DNA from: Chamaea fasciata
Lineage: Eukaryota; Chordata; Aves; Passeriformes; Sylviidae
DNA length: 64,000 nt
Assembly (NCBI GenBank): GCA_029207755.1
Contig: JARCOQ010000003.1
Coordinates: 90,536,646 to 90,600,645 of the forward strand
Direction of reading: 5' to 3'
The notes beneath the pieces are model-generated. The model made no database searches. It was not told the DNA's origin and saw only the letters and a list, made by a program, of their open reading frames with translations. Made by a program: the position numbers and the translations under genes. This document shows, piece by piece, positions 50,701 through 59,000 of the stretch. Position 1 is the stretch's first letter, and each line of letters begins with the position of its first letter.

Positions 50701-52849
50701 CACCACTCAATGAGACTACAGATTTGCTAGGCAGGCCAACAGCTGGTGATCACCACCATTTGGTGGTGAAAGCAGTACTGAGGTACCAGCATCAAGTGGT
50801 CCTGGTGTGCTCTCTTGGCTCCTGGCTGCCTGCAGTGCAGTAATCACAGAGCTTGATGAGCATTCACAGATGTGATTTCCATGATTTTTGCATTACCTCT
50901 CTTGAAGCAGTTACACTTTTTTTTACCCTGAAGTCATACAATAAGACATTACACAGTTCTATTATGCGCTTTTTGAAAAAATTAATTTTGTAGTTTTTCA
51001 TGTTTAAATGCTCTTCATAGTTATTCCATGATACACCTTCTAGTTCCTGTGCTGTAGGATCATGTTTATCTACTCACTTGTCATCAGCATTCATAATTGT
51101 GTTGACATGTCCAGTATATGGTCACACCTGAACTTAAAATTCCCTTTGCCTCTCCTTGCCTGGAAGGTATCTCACACCTTTTGTCAGTCAGTAGTGCCAT
51201 ACTCCCGTTGGTACTTATGAGAGCTGCAGGCTGTGCTCCCAGTGAAGGTGTGCAGGTACAGCGGGGCAAGGCTGGGAGTGCCTGGGCTGCCTGGCCACTA
51301 GGTGTCTGTGTTGGTGTGCACTGGACACTCCTCAGCTCCTCCAGCACTGATGTGCAGCCTGCATGGATTGCACTTCAAATGTGTTTCTTTTTAAGCTTCA
51401 CTCTGCTCATCTCCTGACTCCACTGACTTCTTGCAGGCCCCCTGCTTCTCGTTGGTGTCAGAAAGTTTTCATGTTGAGTTTTTAGTGCCTTCAACAAATA
51501 AAGTCTCTTGGGTAATTTTTTTTCCTGCCCTCTTATGTAGAAGTGTAAACTCTGGCCTCATTCTTTTAAAACATTAGTTCTGGTTTTTGAAGCACATTTT
51601 GATTTCTAGTAACCTTTTTTTATTCTGCTTTTCTTTCCAGTACTTTCTGCATTTTTTCTGATTTGTCTTCAGGTACATCTGTTCAAAACCACTCCTAGGA
51701 TATTTTTAGATAGTGTTGGATTCTTTTTACTATTTATTTGTGTATTCCTTCACACGTTCTCTAACTTGATTCCTCTTGCTTTTTGCAAGAGGAAGCCCTT
51801 GACTCTTTTCACTCTCACAACAAAGCTGATGTTCCAGTAGCTAGCCATAAAAGTTTTTCTTGGCTCTTCGAGCATCCCATCAGCCCATCTTAATGTCTTA
51901 ACTGTCAGAGTTACCTTAAACTTGTAGTTGTTAAGGTTTGCTTGCACATGCTGCATTCAGGAGCAAGATTCAGCAGCCTGGACATTGGTGTCTAGCCAGC
52001 CCCCAGCTGCTACTTCATGGGGATACCAGTCTCCTGCAAGCGGTGTGTGTCATTCAGTGACCTGGTATAGAGGTGCTGGGGACCTTAGGTACCTGCTGAC
52101 CAACCCAAGAACTGTCAAGTGAAGCAGAGGCACTCTGTACAAACCAGAAGTTGGTGTAATTGGGAACCAGGCTAATTTTTGCTAGAGTAGCTGCCAGAGG
52201 GAGAAAGAATAGTAAGTCAAGGTTGACTGATCAAAACTAGCAGCTCAGTTGGATGGATCGTCTACAAACTTATTTCATATAAGTGTGGTAGTGCAGAGGT
52301 GTCTGTTGATTCATCTTAGCCAGATTCTCTGTTAAATGAAGCGTTTAAGCTCTTTTGCTATACAATCTGTTGGTAGCACTTGTTCCAGTTGCTACTTCTC
52401 TCTGCATTATGTCACTGGAACATGTGAACGTTGAAAAATTGCACCAGATAGGTGGCTTTTAGACAGTCAGGGATATGTGAGCTTAATTGTACCTGCAGTT
52501 TAGCCATATTTGAAAACCAGAAAGTATTGGAATGTGTTTTTCATGAAAGCATGGGCTCCTCATTGTGTATATAGTACACAGAACTCTAGGTGTTAAATTA
52601 GAGGTATAAACTGTGAAATCTAATTTCCTCTTGTCCACAGGAGAATTAATGACAGTTGCTCGATGGATGAGGGAATTCATCGCACAGCATCCGGACTACA
52701 AGCAAGACAGTGTGATAACTGATGAAATTAACTACAGCCTTATGTGGAAATGCAACCAAATAGCTCAAGGCCAGGCAGAGTGTCCTGAACTATTGGGGGT
52801 AGGATTTAATAAGAAACAAAGTGGAAACAAAACTGACTCTTCGGAATAA
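17632..52849 (+). CDS. GCLC: Glutamate-cysteine ligase catalytic subunit, 16 coding exons
   Basis: GCLC catalyses the ATP-dependent joining of L-glutamate (through its gamma-carboxyl) to L-cysteine, the first and rate-limiting step of glutathione synthesis in the cytosol. It works best as a heterodimer with the modifier subunit GCLM and is feedback-inhibited by glutathione. The sixteen exons (given separately) sum to 1,914 nt: 637 residues plus TAA, the same length as human GCLC, with all junctions in frame and GT-AG introns. The product belongs to the eukaryotic GCS family (Pfam GCS, roughly residues 235-610). Recognisable features are the N-terminal GDEVEYML metal/substrate-site strand (residues 48-55), the [14 protein letters not shown] loop in exon 3, the NCC pair at residues 248-250 (human Cys248/Cys249), Cys554 (human Cys553, linked to GCLM pairing) and the AVVDG caspase-3 site with Asp500 (human Asp499). 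The start has a good context (G at -3, G at +4). One extra residue near 225 and one fewer near the C-terminus balance out against human. No disabling lesion is seen. Confidence 0.98.
17862..17880 (+). promoter_or_regulatory. G-quadruplex motif at the 5' end of intron 1
   Basis: The strand reads GGGTGCGGGTCGGGTCGGG: four runs of three G with loops of 3, 2 and 2 nt, a canonical quadruplex-forming pattern on the coding strand, 80 bp after the exon 1 donor. Such motifs can form in the nascent RNA or the displaced strand. Function is inference. Confidence 0.55.
26425..26578 (-). repeat. CR1 LINE 3' end
   Basis: Read on the minus strand this is the terminal part of an avian CR1 LINE: a segment typical of the CR1 3' end (ACATCTTCC, CAGGTTGCTCAAAGTCCC, TGGCCTTGATCACTTCCAGG on the plus strand) finishing at the AATCACAGAATG tail at 26,425. 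It is 5'-truncated as usual for CR1 and moderately diverged. It carries no reverse transcriptase coding sequence. Confidence 0.8.
27110..27560 (+). repeat. Probable solo LTR
   Basis: The stretch has LTR-like architecture: two TATAAA boxes (27455-27460 and 27464-27469) followed about 75 bp later by a poly(A) signal AATAAA (27539-27544), a spacing typical of a short R region. I could not find matching target duplications or define its ends, so the boundaries are approximate and the family is unassigned. A CR1 3' end follows immediately. Confidence 0.4.
27570..27806 (+). repeat. CR1 LINE 3' end
   Basis: Plus-strand CR1 remnant running from a TTAGACATTAGG motif to the ending CTTAAGGTCTCTTCCAACCT followed by GATTCTGTGATT, the characteristic CR1 tail. 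It is strongly diverged in the middle, 5'-truncated and noncoding. Confidence 0.75.
31786..31898 (+). CDS. GCLC: GCLC coding exon 2
   Basis: Codes residues 51-88, starting [14 protein letters not shown], after a T-rich tract and ACAAG acceptor; the donor is AA|GTGAGT. It continues the acidic strand begun in exon 1. The segment around residues 65-85 differs most from mammals ([18 protein letters not shown]), as expected for a surface region. Confidence 0.96.
32703..32885 (+). CDS. GCLC: GCLC coding exon 3
   Basis: Codes residues 88-149, the longest internal exon (183 nt). It contains [19 protein letters not shown], one of the most conserved blocks of the eukaryotic enzyme and part of the active-site region, then a more variable basic helix ([13 protein letters not shown]). 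Acceptor TTATAG, donor CCAAG|GTGAGA. The Arg equivalent to human Arg127, mutated in hereditary GCL deficiency, lies in the RKRR run. Confidence 0.96.
35411..35524 (+). CDS. GCLC: GCLC coding exon 4
   Basis: Codes residues 149-187: [35 protein letters not shown]. The acceptor is TTACATAG and the donor TTTAG|GTAAGA. The proline equivalent to the human Pro158 disease position is in or next to the FTLPE segment. Strongly conserved apart from the EYKPTP stretch. Confidence 0.96.
36292..36350 (+). CDS. GCLC: GCLC coding exon 5
   Basis: The shortest exon, 59 nt, coding residues 187-207 ([20 protein letters not shown] plus part of an isoleucine codon). The run is identical to mammals as far as I can tell. 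The following intron is only 91 nt. Confidence 0.95.
36442..36578 (+). CDS. GCLC: GCLC coding exon 6
   Basis: Codes residues 207-252. It contains [14 protein letters not shown], an acidic variable patch with one more residue than human ([10 protein letters not shown]), and the conserved [14 protein letters not shown], whose two cysteines match human Cys248/Cys249; Cys249 has been linked to subunit pairing or activity. It ends in phase 0 before a 5.65-kb intron that has collected nested transposable elements. Confidence 0.97.
37311..37860 (-). mobile_element. Nested solo LTR, minus strand
   Basis: A 550-bp LTR beginning TGTTGTGGTTTAAACCC on the plus strand and ending CCACATCCA, so TG...CA at its ends. 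Read on the minus strand it has the usual order: promoter-like TAAATAAA near 37,615-37,622, then a region rich in ATTATT, and the 3' end at 37,311. It interrupts the older plus-strand LTR. The flanking 5-mers AAGGC (37306-37310) and ATGCC (37861-37865) are alike at three of five positions and may be a decayed target duplication. It has no coding capacity. Confidence 0.75.
38171..39033 (+). mobile_element. CR1 LINE fragment nested in the LTR
   Basis: About 0.86 kb of CR1 on the plus strand: the last part of the reverse transcriptase region (GACCTGGACAGGCTGGATCA onward), then CTGAGAAAGCTGGGGGTGTT, GGAGAAAAGGAGGCTCAGGG, TGGGCTGCCCAGGGAGGTGG and the 3' end CAGAGGTCTTTTCCAATCTA with a GATTCTCT tail. 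Frames are broken, so it is dead. The left host sequence ends ...GTGATCTCT and the right resumes at AATCTCT, so a short ATCTCT duplication marks the insertion. Confidence 0.88.
39165..42231 (+). other. GCLC: Remainder of GCLC intron 6
   Basis: AT-rich intron sequence after the nested repeats. It includes an A17 run at 42087-42103 with no clear retroposed body in front of it. I see no gene or strong repeat in the rest; the minus-strand 109-codon frame at 40,478-40,807 has no recognisable domain. Confidence 0.6.
42232..42306 (+). CDS. GCLC: GCLC coding exon 7
   Basis: Codes residues 253-277 ([20 protein letters not shown], then ICPIV), all conserved with mammals. Acceptor CCAACAG, donor GTG|GTAAGT. 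Both flanking junctions are phase 0, so skipping this 75-nt exon would remove 25 residues without a frameshift. Confidence 0.96.
43186..43302 (+). CDS. GCLC: GCLC coding exon 8
   Basis: Codes residues 278-316: [39 protein letters not shown]. This is a core block of the GCS domain, essentially unchanged between birds and mammals. Acceptor ATTGTAG, donor GAG|GTACGT, both junctions phase 0. Confidence 0.97.
44123..44261 (+). CDS. GCLC: GCLC coding exon 9
   Basis: Codes residues 317-363: [20 protein letters not shown], then [27 protein letters not shown]. Compared with human it has a few conservative substitutions (for example His for Asn in KNNHY). Acceptor TTATATAG, donor GAAG|GTAAGT. Confidence 0.97.
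44788..44900 (+). CDS. GCLC: GCLC coding exon 10
   Basis: Codes residues 363-400: [20 protein letters not shown], then [18 protein letters not shown]. The acceptor is strong (TTTTTAG). The donor is weak, GAG|GTTACG, and a (TA)7 run starts about 30 bp inside the intron. The boundary is fixed by the match to the conserved FENIQ junction across exons 10 and 11. Confidence 0.95.
45577..45669 (+). CDS. GCLC: GCLC coding exon 11
   Basis: Codes residues 401-431: [20 protein letters not shown], then [11 protein letters not shown]. This is a highly conserved part of the GCS domain. Acceptor TCTGCAG, donor GAG|GTAAGT, both phase 0. Confidence 0.97.
46387..46491 (+). CDS. GCLC: GCLC coding exon 12
   Basis: Codes residues 432-466: [20 protein letters not shown], then [15 protein letters not shown]. 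The hydrophobic run is part of the folded core, not a membrane segment, since the enzyme is cytosolic. Both junctions are phase 0; donor AAG|GTAGGT. Confidence 0.97.
46492..48583 (+). other. GCLC: GCLC intron 12 with a perfect inverted repeat
   Basis: A 2.1-kb AT-rich intron. At 47537-47563 an 11-bp arm AAATTGCTTGG is followed by a 5-nt loop and its exact complement CCAAGCAATTT. No gene, long repeat or splice-site cluster is otherwise visible. Confidence 0.65.
48584..48665 (+). CDS. GCLC: GCLC coding exon 13
   Basis: Codes residues 467-494: [20 protein letters not shown], then FRKDICK. It has Arg where human has Leu in DAVLQG. Acceptor TTTTGCCAG, donor AAAG|GTATCA. It begins a tight cluster: exons 13, 14 and 15 lie within 495 bp. 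Confidence 0.96.
48762..48865 (+). CDS. GCLC: GCLC coding exon 14
   Basis: Codes residues 494-528. [10 protein letters not shown] carries the AVVD|G sequence at which human GCLC is cut by caspase-3 during apoptosis, so the site is kept here (Asp500). After it is the most divergent stretch of the protein ([14 protein letters not shown]). The donor is weak, AAG|GTCATA, and the next intron is only 92 nt. Confidence 0.95.
48958..49078 (+). CDS. GCLC: GCLC coding exon 15
   Basis: Codes residues 529-569: [40 protein letters not shown]. Cys554 corresponds to human Cys553, implicated in the disulfide link with GCLM. Acceptor CTTACACAG, donor CTG|GTATGT. Confidence 0.97.
49079..52640 (+). other. GCLC: GCLC intron 15 with two short hairpins
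   Basis: A 3.56-kb intron before the terminal exon. It contains a perfect 10-bp stem with a T5 loop (51770-51794) and overlapping palindromes at 50745-50769. No other gene is supported; frames of 60-99 codons on both strands look random. Confidence 0.65.
52641..52849 (+). CDS. GCLC: GCLC terminal coding exon 16
   Basis: Codes residues 569-637 and the TAA stop: [53 protein letters not shown], then a variable tail ending KTDSSE. Human ends in the similar KTDSSN. Acceptor TTGTCCACAG. The tail is one residue shorter than in human. Confidence 0.97.
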
Positions 52850-54004
52850 GTGAATGATTGCTTCTTAAATAATAAAAAGATTAAGCCTTTTAGCAAAGCA
52901 CTAGCAAAGATACTGTGAATCTGGTACAGTTTCATGGTGTGAAGACCAAAACAGGGATACTGCACTATAAATGGGCCAATCTGCCTAAATATTAATTTAA
53001 GTCATCCTAAAATAGGCATAGTCTTATTGTTAAGGTTTATACAATATACTTGTAAATAGTAAAATATTTTTATGATTAACATCAATGTATTTTAATAACA
53101 TTGTAACTAAGGTTATTGTGAATTAGCTTGTAACTTTTTTATGCTTAATATAGAAAGAAAAATTGTCATGAACAGCTTTGTAAATGTAATGGTACTTGTA
53201 TATTATATGCATTCCAGTTACTGAATGTTTACTGTAATTTTTTTAACCTGGAATGTGCTAAGTAATTTACCTTATTGTGTAAGAAAAAAAAAATCCTTCT
53301 GGATCTACCTGAATCACAGATACTTCTTCCTTCCATTTGGGTTTTGAAAGTGTGTAAGAACAGACAAATATGTGTGCATCCCAGTTGTTAATCTTACAGC
53401 AGTTTCTCAGTTGCCACAAGACCTGCATCCACTTGTAAACTGTAAAACTCAGAGGAACAGATAGGTCTTTATTCAGATAATGCAAGTCAGCCTGCCTGCA
53501 GATGCAGTTATTTTCTTCCCCTCTGAAGTAAGCTGTATGCTATCTCAGTTCAGAAATCTGCCCAGTGATTTCACAGAAGAGTAGTTATGGGAGATGTGTC
53601 GAAAGAGAGGAGGAAGTGAGAGCTGGACATACAGCTCTCTTCACAAAGAAACCAGAGACACTTGCTCTGGACTTCAGCCTGCTTGACTGCTCCTCTCCCA
53701 CATTCTGCTGTTCCCATAGTCGACAATGACTGCAGCACAAAACCAAACTTCTGTCCATTCTTTCTAAAGGTTGAGGTTTTAATTTTGTCATTTTGTTAAT
53801 TATAAATATTTTTGTCAGCATGTTCATTTTCTATAAGATAATTTATGTAGGTGGCTGGGGTCACCTACATAGCTGTAGTTATGGACAACTTAATCCCCTC
53901 TAGAAACAGTTTAAAGAGAAATTTTGGAATGCACTAATCCTTTGAATTGGAAGCTGGTGCTGGGAGTGACTGTAAACTATTTAAATTCAGCCATTGTGTC
54001 TGTA

Positions 54005-54010
54005 AATAAA
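54005..54010 (+). terminator. Proximal poly(A) signal of GCLC
   Basis: AATAAA in TGTAAATAAAGC, 1,155 nt after the stop codon, followed within 25 nt by a T-rich run. Cleavage would be expected near 54,025-54,030. Confidence 0.55.
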
Positions 54011-54231
54011 GCAAACTTAAGAGGCCTTTTTGATTTAGCTTCTTAACTGATTTCTAAAAGTGAATTGCATTAGGGATAGAAGATGCAAAGCTTAATGGAA
54101 GCATATATAAATACCTAAGATGTAATGATTTTTTTAAAAGAACTAATGGAGAAACTGCAGTGGGAGGTGCACCAAGAAGCTTTTATGTACTGAATTACAC
54201 TTTGTTCTGTGTTCACAGGTGTGCTTTAGAG

Positions 54232-54237
54232 AATAAA
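54232..54237 (+). terminator. Distal poly(A) signal of GCLC
   Basis: AATAAA in GAGAATAAAAAG with a GT-rich element about 25-40 nt downstream, a good arrangement for cleavage near 54,250-54,260. Further AATAAA motifs near 54,319-54,330 lie in an A-rich context and look weaker. Confidence 0.5.
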
Positions 54238-54259
54238 AAGAATGCTCTTCTTCTGCAGT

Positions 54260-55389
54260 GGTGAAATTGTTTTAATTAAGATGTAGGCATATGCTAATTT
54301 AGTTTCTGTAATAAGGAAATAAAAATAAAATTTGCAGTATGTGTTGGTTACTTGCATGACTTTTGAACCCACGTTTTCAGATTCAAAAAAGGAGGAGTTG
54401 CATACCTGGCAAGTACAACTCACCCAGACTCACTTTGTTCATTCACAGTGGAGCTTCTCAGGACTCAGACAAATAGTCTGACACTCCTACAGCAAAGAAG
54501 TCCTTGCTATTGCCAAGGCAGCATTTGTCTGATTGCACAGCATGAGCTACTATGCTTGGAAATCCCCTAAAAATAGTTGGAATGGTTTTCTGCTGGTACT
54601 GAATCAATACATGTCCTTACTCCCTTTCAGTTGTCATTGAATCACCCTTCCAGCTGACAATGTGTCCTGTTAGTTAGAGAACGTTTTGTCATGATGCCTT
54701 AAAAGTTGTGGCTGGAAGTTTCCCTCCGGACTTCTTGTGTGCATGTTTTCAGAAGGGATGAGTGAGATCAAACACAGAGCTGCTGCTGTTTGAGACATGC
54801 ATGGTTGCAGTGTCTAAGCATTGTACATTCACTAGATGAAGAGTTCAGGTATGTGATCCAGCCTGTTCTTTACAGTGTGGTGAAGGCTGTCAGCACAAAC
54901 CAGAGTTGCTGCAGGGACAGGGGGCAAGCTTTGCCACTCTGTTTGAATACAACTTAGAGGTGGCTCTGCTCTGTCTGTGCCTACTCTTAAGGTAGAGAAG
55001 CAAATGCTAGTCCAAGCCTCAAGCCCTGGCTGACCTTTTGCAGAGAGCATGAGAAACTCCTTTGGGCTATGGATGCAGGACTTTCGGTTCTGCAGTCATT
55101 AAGTGCTTTCATGGAAATAATGACCTTTCCAGCAATCATGTGAGCAAAGGGAGGGGAAGAAGTATCAGGCACCTGAGGTGAAATGTGATTTGCCCAAAGA
55201 CTTCAACTGTGCATCAGTTGTGGCACTTTAAATGATCATTGTGTTGGCCCCAGTTCAGTCCCAGTAACATGCTTCATGCCTTCCACTCAGTTTTCAGCTA
55301 GGAGATCCCATTGTGATCTCCAGAGGTCTTGATGCTATGAACTCTGATGCCAGTTCTCTCTTGCATCAGACTATTTATGCTCAAGGGTC
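54260..55389. other. Intergenic, nothing recognised
   Basis: DNA between the GCLC 3' end and a truncated LTR copy. I see no ORF, RNA gene or repeat that I can support. Confidence 0.5.
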
Positions 55390-56008
55390 TCTTTCTGGAT
55401 TATTATAGCCATGCTTTTAATCATGGCCTGCATCCTTAAAATGTGTCTCCTTCTGTGTGTGCACAGAGCTCTGCAAGCAGCTTGCTTTTCTGGGAGTGGT
55501 GCAAACCTGCTCCAGCCTGGCTTCTTCTCTCCACATGGCCGCAGGTCCTGCCAGGAGTCTGTGCCATTGTGGATTTCCCACAGGATCACAGCATCCTTTG
55601 GGCATCTATCTGCTTTGCTGGGAGTTCTCCTAGGAGCTGTGGCTGGATCTCTGCATCCCCATGGACCTTCATGGGCTGCACCATGGCCTGCAGGGAATCT
55701 CAACTCTGTCACCTGGAACACCACCTCCTCTTCCTTTTTTCTGACCTTGGTGTCTGCAGAGTTGTTTCTCACACATATTCTCACTCCCCTCTCCCAGCTG
55801 AGTGCTGTTGTGCAGTTTTTTCCCTTTTTCTTAAAATACACTATTCCAGAAGGACTACCACTGTTGATGGTGGGCTCAGCCTGGGCCAGCAGCAGGTCCA
55901 TCTTGGAGCCATCTGTCACTAACCCTGCTGTACATCGGGGCAGCTTCTCACAGAAGCTACCCCTATAATCTGCCCTGTACCAAAATGGGGCCATGCAAAC
56001 CCAATACA
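55390..56008 (-). mobile_element. Truncated LTR copy related to the intron 6 LTR
   Basis: Read on the minus strand from 56,008 (TGTATTGGGTTTGCATGG) this matches the first half of the LTR in intron 6: GCTTCTGTGAGAAGCTGCC, GGCTCCAAGATGGACC, GAGTGAGAATATGTG, CAGACACCAAGGTCAG. It keeps the 5' TG end but stops near 55,390, before the poly(A) part, so it is 3'-truncated or disrupted. Most of it is one uninterrupted minus-strand frame of 207 codons, aligned in the same frame as a 121-codon frame in the intron 6 copy. Confidence 0.75.
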
Positions 56009-59000
56009 GTGTTCCCTGGAATAAGATTCCCTTAGAAATGGGAAACTCCTTCTTGTAAGATTCTCCTAGACAGATGAAGTCACAGGAAGGCTTTTCAGGC
56101 TACAGTGCTTTCTGCCCATTCCCTCTCAAGTATGAGGATTCACACTGTACAGCCATGGGAGCAGTAAATGCAAATTCCTGCAGCTTGTGTAGCAGCATTG
56201 TGTCTCCCTTTCAACAAAGCAATGTCTTTTCTGAAGACAAGTGTAACTGTAAATACTGGCTATGAATTGAACAACTGGGCAAGATACTATGGCTTATGTT
56301 AAGTAAGAAATGGCTGTAAACTTTTCCTCAGTCTTTGAAAACAATGTTAATTTAGCCAGTGAATTTAGTTATGTATCTCAGAGTTACTCCAAAGTTACAC
56401 CCCTGTGGCATGACATAAAGGGAAAACTAAAATCCTGCTGACATTGAGAAAGTAAGAAGTAAATTTTCCTTCATTTCCCAGTGAAGGAAAGTTAAACAGC
56501 CACATTGTGCTCAATAAAAAAAGGGCTGGTGCATGATGGCTCCTCATCATTGACTTTTAAGAGTTTGTGTTCTGGCCAGGAAAAAAACAGTCTATAAAAT
56601 ATTTAAGAAACAACAATTGCTCTTACTCTGGAAAAAGTCCAAGCTCCTATTAAATGCAGTTAGATCAAAAGTAAGCAGATTTTAATCTGATGGTACAGGG
56701 TGATGGTACAGATTTTGATGAAAGATCTTAAGGAGTGTGTTACTATCAGTGCCTTGACAACAGCCAGTCTATGTGGCAGTGAGGAGTTGCTTGTTGTGTG
56801 TTGCTCTGGCAGGTTGTGTTCAGAAGAGGTGACTGGGGGCAGGGAGGAGGAAAGAATGGAGGAGAGAAGCCTATTACCATCCTGAGAGGTTCCATTTTCT
56901 CTCTAGTCTTTGTGCTGGGGAAGCATCTGTGCCAAGACGACCTCAAGTTCTCCAGCTTCTCAAGTTCAGTTAGGTTTCTTCTTTCCCTTCAACCATTTTC
57001 TAGCTTGGACTGTATTCCTTCCCGTCTGTTCCCATCCGTGCATGCACAGGCAGAGCTGGACATCTAATCCTTGCCAGCTTACTCACCACATGGGCATTCA
57101 GAGGCCAAGAACTTAGAGTGTTTTTCTTGGCACTGCAAGGGACTGGGACTCCTTGCCCAGAGACCGTCACACAGCTGCCTAATGAAAAACAGGAAAGCCT
57201 TCCAGCAAAAAAAATACCTCTCTGCTGAGGGGAAGCAAGAGTTGGCATCACCCACATTTCCTACCTTTCATCCTACTTTGCAGCGTTTCTGTGCATTGTT
57301 CATCCCACTGGCATCAGCTACAGGCATCTGATTCTAAAGAGCAGTAGGACAGAGGATGGCACGGGATGTGAGTGGAGGCAGGCCAAGCTGCCAGCCAGCT
57401 CTCCAGACACCCCTGGCTGTGGAGAGCAGGAGATGTGGCTGTTGTACTCCTTTTCAGACACAAACTGGACCACTGAGCATGAACCACTTCTTGCCTGTAG
57501 TTTCTCACCCTGGCAGGGTGAACCAGAGCAGTGCAATATAAACTCCAGTGTGATCCCTGGGCTTCAGCTGCATGACCATTGCCAGCAAAATGAAATAGCC
57601 TTGGCACAGAGAGCAGAAAGCCAGGCAGGGTCCTTGCTGGGGTGTGCTCAAGGCACAGGGATGAGGTTGGACAAAGCTCATTGCTAAGCCCAGGGCCAGC
57701 CCTATGTGTCCTCCTAAGGTAAGAGGCATTGCAGTGAGCTGGGAGAGAAAACAGCTGTTCTTGGTGGAATAAAGGGGAAAAGGAGCCAGAGCCACAGCCG
57801 TTTTCCATGTCCAAATCCTCTGTGGATTTATGCCCAAGTTGCTACTCACGGGTTTAGTCCATGAACTCCTCCTGGTGGGGTTGCAGAGCAGAGCAGCAGT
57901 GATTCCTCTCCCTCCCTGCTGCATTCCCAATGGGAAGGGGCAAAGGGCAGCTGAAGCCAGTGGTGGGGCTGCCTGGGGACACCCCAGCTGGGAGCCCTCC
58001 AGGCAGATGTGCTCTGTAGATGCCCTATAAGCAGTGCAGACCTCCGTGTGTGTTTAAAGAGCAGTCCAGACCACCATGTCCCTTTCCAACATTTGGTTTA
58101 GCCACACAATTGCTGGCAGCAAAACTGCCATGGTCCAAATTAAAACATGTAACATTCCAGTGCTTCCGGACATGACACATCCTGTACAACCATGTGAGGC
58201 GAAGAGGTGGATTCTCCTTTTAAATGCAGTTTGCTCTTAAAATAATAATTTCTAGACAACAAGCTTCACTCACTGTTTTAAAAAAGCCTTTCTGGGCCTC
58301 CTCAGAGAATGGCACAAAACAACGTGTTTCAGATTTTTGTCTTTTTCCCTTTACTTCCAGTGCAGCTCAATTGGCACACATCCCACAGCTTCTTGCGGGG
58401 GAGGGATGCAGCCATTTCCAGAGATGCATGTGAAAAGCGGAGCTCCAGAAGGGAGTGCCCACACATCCCTGGAAATTCTTTCTAACTTTCTACTTCCTAC
58501 TCATCACAGCACACGTGGTGTCATCAGTATCTGACCATTCCCACTCAGGCCACAGGAACTCAATGAGGTGGCATGGTTAGGAATGGAGAAGGTAGCCAGG
58601 CATCCTGCTTCAGTCCCTCCAGCTGTGACTCGGGCTTCCAGAAACATGGCATGTTTGACCTTGCTTTTAACTAATAAAGTGCAATGCTTGCCTTGAACCC
58701 TAACACAATGCTGGGACAAAATATTTCTTATCCTGCCTCAGAAAATCAAAATCCACAGAACAGAAAGGAAAGTTAAGAGGATTACAACTAGGCAATAAGA
58801 GTATCCAGGGAAAATCCCAGCGGTCTGCTGTTTCTCACTGAGCGTCTCCTGTACTCCTATGTTTGTACAAAGCTCTGAATTAGTTTTCAAGATATACCAC
58901 AGCAAGCTGCTCTCCGGGGGAGCGGAACACCTTCTCCAGGATCATGCAGTCCAGAAGGGATCATCTGCCAGGCACACCACTTGTCGGGACATCAGCAAAA

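Larger units (their letters stand above)
52850..54255 (+). other. GCLC: GCLC 3' UTR
   Basis: AU-rich sequence after the stop. Candidate poly(A) signals are AATAAA at 52871-52876 (too close to the stop to be the main site), 54005-54010 and 54232-54237. The last two would give 3' UTRs of about 1.2 and 1.4 kb. Each has T- or GT-rich sequence downstream, with GTGGTGAAATTGTTTT after the last one. The end point given assumes the distal signal is used. Confidence 0.7.
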
